NCBI GenBank assembly: GCA_012271065.1
Contig: JAAXHE010000160.1
Span: 1-42,637 of the forward strand
Direction: 5' to 3'
Length of the DNA: 42,637 bases
From: Candidatus Latescibacterota bacterium
GTDB lineage: Bacteria > Latescibacterota > UBA2968 > GCA-2709665
Below, piece after piece: positions 18,917 through 24,967 of this stretch (the stretch's first letter is position 1; each line of letters starts with the position of its first letter). Under the pieces are notes generated by a model that was not told the origin of the DNA, did not search any database, and saw only the letters and a program-made list of their open reading frames with translations. The position numbers and the translations under genes are program-made.

Positions 18917-19909
18917 ATGTCGAAAATGCTGCGTGTCGGGCTGGTCGGATGCGGCGGGCAGAGCCGCCTCAATCTCGCTCCGGCTTTCTCCCGGACAGAC
19001 TCCGCCCGGCTGGTTTCGTGCGCGGACGTGGATGAAGCCAGGGCGCGACAGGTGGCCGACGCGTTCGGAATCGATGCGGTACACGATTCCGCGGAGGAAG
19101 TCACGAAATGCGTCGACGTCGACGCGGTCATTGTGGCCGTCCCGCACCGGTACCTCAAGGACGTGGCCCTGTCGGCCATCGACGCCGGGAAGCACGTCTT
19201 TATCGAGAAGCCCATGGGTCTCAATGCGGCGGAAGGCGCCGAGGTGGTGGATGCCGCGGAAAATCAGGGCGTGGTGGCCATGGTCGGCTATTGCATGCGC
19301 TATTCTCTCAGCAGGATGTTCATCAAGTCCCTGCTTGATCGAGGCGCTGTCGGAGACGTCAGCTTCGTGGCGGCCGGAAAAGGGGGCGGCCCGCTCGGAG
19401 GATGGCTCGGCGGTCCATACGCGGAAGGCGGCGGTCAGCTCCTCTTTCTGGGCTCCCACCTGACCGACCAGGTACTCTGGATGACGGGCGACGAGGCCGA
19501 GTCGGTTTCGGGAATCGTGAGATGGAACGCGGGAGGGACGGACGAGACGTCTGCCTATACCGTGCGGCTCAAGGGCGGCGCCGTGGCGACGTTTTCCGTC
19601 TCCCAGGCATCCGGCGTCGGGTACGACTTCGTCGACGTGTACGGAACCCGCGGGCGGGTTCGTGGCGACTGGAAGGGCGACGTCGTGACCGTGGAGAGCC
19701 GGGTGATGCCTGAATACGCGCATCCCACCGTCCTGCGCATTCCCGGCGACAATCTCGAAGAGATGTGCTACCGGGAACTGGCCGCGTTCGTCGAGGCCGC
19801 AAACTCGGGAGCACGTGCTCCCATTCCGGTATCGGGCGGTCTTCTCGTGCTCCGGATCCTGGACGCCGTCGTCGCATCGTCCAATACGGAAAGCTGGATC
19901 GAGGTTTAG
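18917..19909 (+). CDS. Gfo/Idh/MocA family oxidoreductase
   Basis: A 330-residue NAD(P)-dependent oxidoreductase of the glucose-fructose oxidoreductase/inositol dehydrogenase family. The Rossmann loop is GLVGCGGQS at residues 8-16. The family motif EKP is at 97-99 and the catalytic-region His and Asp are at 181 and 184 (GSHLTDQ). All key parts are present, so it is probably active on a sugar, sugar acid or cyclitol. The exact substrate is not readable. The start has an AGGAGA site. It lies 52 bp before an Asp-box propeller gene in the ten-gene run, consistent with processing products released by the lyases. Confidence 0.88.
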   Translation: MSKMLRVGLVGCGGQSRLNLAPAFSRTDSARLVSCADVDEARARQVADAFGIDAVHDSAEEVTKCVDVDAVIVAVPHRYLKDVALSAIDAGKHVFIEKPMGLNAAEGAEVVDAAENQGVVAMVGYCMRYSLSRMFIKSLLDRGAVGDVSFVAAGKGGGPLGGWLGGPYAEGGGQLLFLGSHLTDQVLWMTGDEAESVSGIVRWNAGGTDETSAYTVRLKGGAVATFSVSQASGVGYDFVDVYGTRGRVRGDWKGDVVTVESRVMPEYAHPTVLRIPGDNLEEMCYRELAAFVEAANSGARAPIPVSGGLLVLRILDAVVASSNTESWIEV

Positions 19910-19961
19910 GCGGAAGACCGGGGGACCCTCAGGCAGAGCTATCAGCTAAAGGTAAAAAGCA

Positions 19962-21134
19962 ATGTGGAAAGATCACGCGGTGATCCGACTGAATCCGGAA
20001 GGAGAACCGGTTGAACTCCCCGCCCGCTCGCAGATCGTGACGGGAAACTGGAACCGTGTGGTTGCCGTGCCCCATATCGTGTATATGCCGGAAGTGGACC
20101 GCGTGCTGATGTTGGCGAGCTGCGATTATCCCGGTAGTCCCTGGGTACACTACGCCATGGTCCTGTCCAGCAGCGACAGGGGCGCTACATGGAGCGCGCC
20201 CAGGTACGTACATACCGACGCGCAGGGCAACCCAGCCTGCGGGCTCGGCCACGCGCTGACCTATCTGGGCGAGGGCAGGGTGATGATGTATTCCTGCCAT
20301 CCGCCTTCGCGATGGTTCAGCTCGGATTTTGGAGAGACGTGGGGCGACACGGCGCCGGTGGAGCCGGCGCCGGGAGGGAGGACGTGGATGGCCTGGGACC
20401 CGGTTCTGGTGGACAGAGATCCCGGGACGGGCAGGGTGACGCGTCTGATGGAAACGGGCTATTGGGGCGATTCCGTGACCATGGACTCGCAGGCCTACGT
20501 CAGATTCAGCACGGACGGTGGACGAACGTGGACCGGCGCGCATCACGTACCGGAGTTCGCAGGCGTCAACGAGGTCTGCCCGGTTCGGGCGACGAACTGC
20601 GACATCGTTGCAACCTGCCGGACGGATCCTCCTGAGGCCTATAAGGGCATTCAATTCGATCACTACGAGGGTTTCGGGATTTCCATCTCACGAGATAACG
20701 GTTATACGTGGAGTGAAGTCGACCAACTCTACGACTGGGGACGCCACCACGCCAGCACAGTGCTTCTGCCATGTGGCGCCATTGCGGTTACGTACGTGGT
20801 TCGTCTTGGCTACTCCGACACCGGTGAAGGATTTCCCAGGTTCGGTATCGAGGCGGTCGTGAGCCGCGACAACGGGCGCTCGTGGGACCTGGACCGCCGT
20901 TACATCCTCGCCGCATGGACGGGAAACAGGAAGGGTTCGCCGTCGCCCGAAGGCAAGCTGCGCTCCCGCGCCTGGCATGCGAGCCCCCACACGACGTCCT
21001 CCATCTTGCTCCCGGACGGGTCCATACTGACCGCGTACGGGACGGGCTATCGCCAGCGCGACGATGCCTTTGGACCCGGACTTTACGGCCCGCGAGACGT
21101 GGGTCTGGTCAAGTGGAACATCGAGACGGATTAG
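19962..21134 (+). CDS. Asp-box beta-propeller, sialidase/BNR superfamily
   Basis: A 390-residue protein with five Asp-box motifs (S/T-x-D-x-G-x-T/S-W): SSDRGATW near residue 70, SSDFGETW, STDGGRTW, SRDNGYTW and SRDNGRSW. This spacing is that of the six-bladed propeller of sialidases and related BNR proteins. There is no signal peptide. I do not see a convincing Arg-Ile-Pro start motif, so sialidase activity should not be assumed. Proteins like this also act on other sugars or only bind them. The start is ATG 19962, with AAAGG as a modest ribosome binding site. A single CTATCAG heptamer, like those in the islet at 24147 and 24719, sits in the gap just upstream (19939-19945). Confidence 0.75.
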   Translation: MWKDHAVIRLNPEGEPVELPARSQIVTGNWNRVVAVPHIVYMPEVDRVLMLASCDYPGSPWVHYAMVLSSSDRGATWSAPRYVHTDAQGNPACGLGHALTYLGEGRVMMYSCHPPSRWFSSDFGETWGDTAPVEPAPGGRTWMAWDPVLVDRDPGTGRVTRLMETGYWGDSVTMDSQAYVRFSTDGGRTWTGAHHVPEFAGVNEVCPVRATNCDIVATCRTDPPEAYKGIQFDHYEGFGISISRDNGYTWSEVDQLYDWGRHHASTVLLPCGAIAVTYVVRLGYSDTGEGFPRFGIEAVVSRDNGRSWDLDRRYILAAWTGNRKGSPSPEGKLRSRAWHASPHTTSSILLPDGSILTAYGTGYRQRDDAFGPGLYGPRDVGLVKWNIETD

Positions 21135-21233
21135 GGACTACGCGCGGGCGTCTCCCTGGGAGAGCGAGCCGCCACGCTGCAAGCCTTGATCGAGACCGCC
21201 GAACAGGCGTTCGACACAGCGAAAGGGGCGGGT

Positions 21234-22004
21234 ATGATTAGCGATCAACAGGTCGAATTCTTCCAGACGTTCGGCTTTCTTCCGCTGCGAGAAGCGTTCA
21301 GTGCGGATGAAATGACCGCCATCGGAGACACGTTCGACGACATGTTGGTGAAAGACCGGGAGGGTCGGCCGTTTCCAGGCGAAACGAGGCAGGCGCTCTA
21401 CGGAATCGCGGAACGAAACCCGCTGCTGGCGGACCTGGCCCAAGACGACCGCATCTATTCAACCGTGGAACGCCTGCTGGGGCCGGGATTTCACTGGCTC
21501 TGCTCCGAGGGCAATCTGTACGTGGGTGAAACGGAATGGCATCCCGATGGTAGCCGGCTGAACTTTCCCCCGATGAAGGTGTCACTCTATCTGGATGCCC
21601 TTACCAGAAACACAGGCTGCCTGCGGGTGATCCCCGGATCTCACCGCCTGCCGTTACACGAGGCGCTGAGGCCCATTGAAAAGCTGGGCGTGCCCGGCAC
21701 GGACGTACCGTGCCACTTTCTGGAGTCCAATCCGGGCGACGTTCTGTTCCTGAACATGAACATCTGGCACGCGGCCTACGGCGGCGCGGTGGGACGACGC
21801 CACCTTGCGTTGAATTTCGTTCCTGAGGCCACGGAGCCTGAGCACGTCGAGTTGATGAAAACGAACCACCGCACCCTGATCAATCTCATGGAGCGGTTCC
21901 AATACAGCCGGCCGGGCCGGGCTTTCACCGACGATTTTCTGAACAGCGAAAGGCCGCGTATCCGCCGCATGGCCTCGAAGTGGGTGGAACTCGGCCTGCA
22001 ATAG
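21234..22004 (+). CDS. PhyH family Fe(II)/2-oxoglutarate dioxygenase 1
   Basis: A 256-residue member of the phytanoyl-CoA dioxygenase family. The iron facial triad is visible: H103 and D105 in WHPDG, and the distal H179 in NIWHAAYGG. Arg 188/189, nine to ten residues later (GRRHLALNF), fits the 2-oxoglutarate salt bridge. The block GCLRVIPGSHR is typical of the family. These enzymes hydroxylate small molecules; the substrate here is unknown. I chose ATG 21234, preceded by a GAAAGGGG site, over an in-frame TTG at 21186. It follows the Asp-box propeller gene by 99 bp in the same direction. Confidence 0.88.
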   Translation: MISDQQVEFFQTFGFLPLREAFSADEMTAIGDTFDDMLVKDREGRPFPGETRQALYGIAERNPLLADLAQDDRIYSTVERLLGPGFHWLCSEGNLYVGETEWHPDGSRLNFPPMKVSLYLDALTRNTGCLRVIPGSHRLPLHEALRPIEKLGVPGTDVPCHFLESNPGDVLFLNMNIWHAAYGGAVGRRHLALNFVPEATEPEHVELMKTNHRTLINLMERFQYSRPGRAFTDDFLNSERPRIRRMASKWVELGLQ

Positions 22005-22091
22005 TGTTCTTCCACCGCAGCTGATCGCCGGATGGTGACACGGTTCCGGGACTGGACACGGAAGATCGCGTCGAATTCGGGAGGCATCGGA

Positions 22092-23063
22092 ATGCGCAAA
22101 CGGATCCGCATTTCCGAAAGGGACGGGTTCAACAGAAGGAATTTCCCGTGCGCGGTAGCGGTGGACTTCAAGCCCGGCGAGTTCGCCGATGAATGCCCGG
22201 CCCGCATAGTAGACGCTGGCGGGGAACCGCGACCCGTGCAGGTGGACGCGCTGGAGACCTGGGAAGACGGCAGCGTGAAAGCCGCGGAGGTCTTGTTTCC
22301 GGCGCACCTCCGCGCCGGAGGTGAGGAGGTCCTCGCGTTCGAATACGGAGAGGGGACGCCTCCTCCTCCGAGGCAGCAGAACCCCATCAAGGTTCGCGAT
22401 CGCAAAGACCCCATCGAAGTGCAGCAGGGGCCGGTGATTTACCAGGTCCGGAAGTGGCGTTTCAACTTCGTGGAGAACGTGATTTTCGACGGCAGGGCGT
22501 TTCACGGGCCGGGAGCGCCCGGGCCGGCGCTCCTCCGCAAGGACGGCAGGATCCTGTTTCCGTCGGGGGAGGTCCGGATCGATGTTGAAACACGGGGTCC
22601 CCGGTCGGCCCGCCTGCGTGTGGATGGAACATACGGCGGTGGATACGAGTTTGTCGCGTATCTGACCTTTTATTCCGGGGTTTCCTGGTTCCGTGCGGAA
22701 CACGAGGTCGTGTCGGGCGATGTGTCGCAAATTGCGACAGTAGTCGTCGAAAACACCTTCAGCCTGCCGGATGGGCCCCTGGTTTCGGCGTTCGGAGCAC
22801 GTCAACGTGCCGACGGCGAGGGTACGAGTTGGGCCGTGGTTACGGACAATGCGGCGACCGTGGACGTCGCGGCCGTCGGCGCGTGGTCGGGGACAGGCTC
22901 GGTGCGCTACGAAGTCGAAGCCAATGGGCGCTTCCGGACGGTTTTTCCATCTCCCGGCGAGCCCGGCGTCTTCTACGTACACTACCTGACGACCCCGCCA
23001 ATGGACCACCACCATACGCCGGCGGCGGCGATGGCGACGGACCTGGAGTGCCGGGTATTGTAA
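22092..23063 (+). CDS. Protein resembling the N-domain of exo-rhamnogalacturonan lyase (YetA/RGLX type)
   Basis: A 323-residue protein. The first half (RRNFPCAVAVDF, then VQVDALETWEDGSVKAAEV and LFPAHLRAGGEE) resembles the beta-rich N-terminal domain of the YetA/RGLX-type exo-rhamnogalacturonan lyases. Those proteins are usually far longer (about 900 residues). The rest is beta-strand rich and ends in HYLTTPPMDHHHTP. No signal peptide is seen. It may be a free-standing domain that binds polysaccharide, or a shortened enzyme. The family link is by motif memory only and is moderate at best. ATG 22092 has GGGAGG seven bases upstream. The ATG at 22032 in the same frame has no such site. The next gene begins 20 bp after its stop. 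Confidence 0.55.
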   Translation: MRKRIRISERDGFNRRNFPCAVAVDFKPGEFADECPARIVDAGGEPRPVQVDALETWEDGSVKAAEVLFPAHLRAGGEEVLAFEYGEGTPPPPRQQNPIKVRDRKDPIEVQQGPVIYQVRKWRFNFVENVIFDGRAFHGPGAPGPALLRKDGRILFPSGEVRIDVETRGPRSARLRVDGTYGGGYEFVAYLTFYSGVSWFRAEHEVVSGDVSQIATVVVENTFSLPDGPLVSAFGARQRADGEGTSWAVVTDNAATVDVAAVGAWSGTGSVRYEVEANGRFRTVFPSPGEPGVFYVHYLTTPPMDHHHTPAAAMATDLECRVL

Positions 23064-23083
23064 AGTCAGAGGCAGGCGAGACC

Positions 23084-24136
23084 GTGAACAAGACGACGTA
23101 CCGCGTGGGGATCATCGGCTGTGGGCGCATGGCCAGTACGATGGACGACGAGAAGCGCCGGCAGCCGGGCCGGGTCCCCCAGCCCGGTGTTCTGGCGGGC
23201 GCCTACGGGCAGGTGGAGAGAACCCGGGTCGTGGCAGCGGCGGATATCCACGAGGAGAAACTGGCGGATTTTTCCGCCCGATGGGGCGTACGTAGCCTCT
23301 ATACCGACTATCGCGAGATGCTGGCGGCGGAAGCGCTGGACATCGTCAGCGTGGCGACGCATGCGCACCTGCACGCAGAGATGACGGTGGCGGCCGCCGA
23401 AGCGGGCGTGAAAGCAGTCCTGTCCGAGAAGGCGATGGCAACCAGCCTGCCGGAAGCGGACCGCATGATCGAAGCCTGCCGCGAGGCGGGAACCACGCTG
23501 GCGATCCTCTATCACAACAGGTGGGATCCGCTGATGGTCCGCGTGAAAGAACTGATCGCCGAGGGCACGATCGGGGAGCTGATCAGCATCGCGGGCAATA
23601 TGGGCCCCGAACTGGTGCACGAGGCGACCCACATGTTCGACCTGATGCGGTTCTGGTCGGGCGGCGAGGCGGAGTGGGTGTTCGGCCAACTTGACGGCGC
23701 GCGGGAGCCCCACGAAGACCCGGGAGGCAGCGGATACATTCAGTTCCATAACGGAATGCACGCCTTCGTAAACGCCGTTGAAGGTTGTCCTGTGGGATTC
23801 GAATTCGACCTGGTGGGCACGAATGGGAGGATCCGGATCGGTTACCACGTGGACGAACTCTGGACCGTGTCGGAAGACGTCTATGAGGGACGTGCCCTGA
23901 TCGGGAGGAAGATACCCCAGAATATTGAAGCTAGGAGCGGGGTCGTAAAGGCGATCGAGGAACTGGTAACGTGTATCGATGAGGGAAAGACGCCTTCCTG
24001 CACTGGCGAGGACGGTCGCAGGGCGCTGGAGATCGCGCTGGCATTCCATATATCCCACCGCGAGGGCGGGGCGAAAGTCACATTGCCGCTGCAGGATAGC
24101 TCTTTGACGGTTACGAACCCTAAGTATTATAGTTGA
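23084..24136 (+). CDS. Gfo/Idh/MocA family oxidoreductase, GTG start
   Basis: A 350-residue Rossmann oxidoreductase. The nucleotide loop is GIIGCGRMAS (residues 9-18), followed by an unusual charged stretch of about 30 residues before the second strand. The EKP motif is EKA at 115-117: the catalytic Lys is kept and the Pro is lost. His 183 and Asp 186 (EATHMFDLMRFW) match the usual active-site pair. Activity is therefore plausible. The start is GTG 23084 with GGCGAG upstream. Open frame continues further upstream but would overlap the previous gene and add a sequence unlike the family. It is the last gene of the ten-gene run, and the islet with brnT remnants begins directly after it. Confidence 0.85.
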   Translation: MNKTTYRVGIIGCGRMASTMDDEKRRQPGRVPQPGVLAGAYGQVERTRVVAAADIHEEKLADFSARWGVRSLYTDYREMLAAEALDIVSVATHAHLHAEMTVAAAEAGVKAVLSEKAMATSLPEADRMIEACREAGTTLAILYHNRWDPLMVRVKELIAEGTIGELISIAGNMGPELVHEATHMFDLMRFWSGGEAEWVFGQLDGAREPHEDPGGSGYIQFHNGMHAFVNAVEGCPVGFEFDLVGTNGRIRIGYHVDELWTVSEDVYEGRALIGRKIPQNIEARSGVVKAIEELVTCIDEGKTPSCTGEDGRRALEIALAFHISHREGGAKVTLPLQDSSLTVTNPKYYS

Positions 24137-24146
24137 GAACAAGCAG

Positions 24147-24167
24147 CTATCAGCTGTCAGCGATCAG
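24147..24167 (+). repeat. Tandem heptamers, left edge of the brnTA islet
   Basis: Three heptamers in exact register: CTATCAG, CTGTCAG, CGATCAG, with consensus CNRTCAG. This is the style of short tandemly repeated heptamers known from cyanobacteria and some other phyla. A matching set lies on the other side of the brnTA genes at 24719-24746. Confidence 0.6.
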
Positions 24168-24218
24168 CATTCCAGCCTTAATAAAAAACCCCGAACAGTT
24201 CACGTCTGTGACGACTGC

Positions 24219-24482
24219 TCGTTCGAATTCATGTCATCCGCTTGACATCGGGTCTCGTTCGAAGAAGCGCGGACGGCCTTCTACGATGAAAACGCGGTTC
24301 AATTCTTCGATCCCGACCATTCAGAAGATGAAGACCGGTTCCTGCTCCTGGGTATGAGCTTTAAACTGCGTGTGCTTGTTGTCTGCCATTGTTTTCGAGA
24401 GAGTGAAACGATCGTACGCATCATCTCCGCTAGAAAGGCCAATAAGACCGAAGAACTTGACTACTGGAGGAGACGCTCATGA
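24219..24482 (+). pseudogene. brnT: brnT toxin gene, 5' part broken
   Basis: Downstream of an in-frame TGA at 24243-24245 the frame is open to 24482 and encodes a typical BrnT body: HRVSFEEARTAFYDENAV, then FFDPDHSEDEDRFLLLGMS, VLVVCHCFRES, and IRIISARKANKTE ending in YWRRRS. BrnT is a RelE-fold ribonuclease toxin. The usual start (FEWDPxKAxxNxxKHGVSFEEA) survives only as SFEF (24219-24230), in the same frame but with about six residues missing and the TGA between. No start codon with a ribosome binding site lies before the body, and the first internal ATG (24354) would remove half the fold. The final TGA overlaps the brnA start (ATGA). I conclude it is an inactivated toxin, unless the window carries a sequencing error here. 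Confidence 0.75.
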
Positions 24483-24697
24483 GAGACCACTACGATTTCT
24501 CAGAGATGAAGGGACGCAAGAATCCCTACATCAAGCACCTGAAGCAGCCAGTTACCATGCGGCTCGATCGGGACACGGTCACCTATTTCAAGGATATGGC
24601 GGCGGAAGCGGGTATTCCGTACCAGACCTTGATCAATCTCTACCTTCGCGATTGCGCGGTCCATAAGCGAAAATTGCAGATGAAATGGGCGATGTAG
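24479..24697 (+). CDS. brnA: BrnA family antitoxin
   Basis: A 72-residue protein with the BrnA layout. A short N-terminal arm that contacts the toxin (YDFSEMKGRKNPY) is followed by a ribbon-helix-helix DNA-binding part (VTMRLDRDTVTYFKDMAAE, then GIPYQTLINLYLRDC). Antitoxins of this type neutralise BrnT and repress their own operon. It overlaps the broken brnT by four bases (ATGA), the usual order toxin then antitoxin. A GGAGGAGA site lies just before the ATG inside the toxin gene. The antitoxin frame is intact although the toxin is not, so it may persist as an orphan repressor. Base composition is visibly less GC-rich than in the neighbouring metabolic genes. Confidence 0.85.
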   Translation: MRDHYDFSEMKGRKNPYIKHLKQPVTMRLDRDTVTYFKDMAAEAGIPYQTLINLYLRDCAVHKRKLQMKWAM

Positions 24698-24718
24698 CAG
24701 CACGCACCTCGCAGGAAG

Positions 24719-24746
24719 CAATCAGCCGCCAACTGTCAGCAATCAG
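24719..24746 (+). repeat. Tandem heptamers, right edge of the brnTA islet
   Basis: Four heptamer steps in register: CAATCAG, CCGCCAA (degenerate), CTGTCAG, CAATCAG. They match the CNRTCAG units on the left side at 24147. Directly after them come a small hairpin (AGCCA/TGGCT, 24745-24758) and an inverted repeat TACGATA/TATCGTA (24759-24765 and 24777-24783). Confidence 0.55.
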
Positions 24747-24802
24747 CCAATGCTGGCTTACGATACGGTCTGGCGATATCGTATTGCGGGTGCCCGGTTT
24801 TC

Positions 24803-24830
24803 GTAGGGGCGACCGGCCGGTCGCCCCTAC
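24803..24830. repeat. 28-bp perfect palindrome, copy 1
   Basis: The arm GTAGGGGCGACCGG is followed at once by its exact reverse complement, with no loop. A second copy with one change is at 39222. Both lie upstream of genes for secreted heparinase-fold proteins (24968 and 39273). The form is that of a REP/MITE-like dispersed palindrome. No T-run follows, so it is not a standard terminator. Confidence 0.8.
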
Positions 24831-24875
24831 AAACGCCGCAACGCCATAAGAATGTGTGCAACCTTTCACATTGGT

Positions 24876-24896
24876 CCCTCGCCCCAACGAGAGGGG
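24876..24896. repeat. Small GC-rich stem-loop in the leader of the secreted lyase gene
   Basis: CCCTC (24876-24880) can pair with GAGGG (24891-24895) around a 10-base loop. It looks like a decayed copy of the CCCTCTCCC/GGGAGAGGG type of dispersed repeat. The rest of the gap 24698-24967 holds only the heptamers, hairpins and palindrome listed separately. Confidence 0.3.
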
Positions 24897-24967
24897 GAGG
24901 AAAGCCGGTAGATTCCGGAATACATCTGGCGTTCGCGTCCCATGGATTGCACGAGAGGAGTAACAGT

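Noticed and set aside
19962..21134. True sialidase call for the Asp-box propeller
   Set aside because: Asp boxes show the fold only; the Arg triad and the Arg-Ile-Pro start motif are not evident.
24147..24746. CRISPR array
   Set aside because: Repeats are seven bases in direct tandem without spacers, and there are no cas genes.
24803..24830. Palindrome as a Rho-independent terminator
   Set aside because: No T-run follows on either strand, the stem has no loop, and the second copy sits inside a probable operon.
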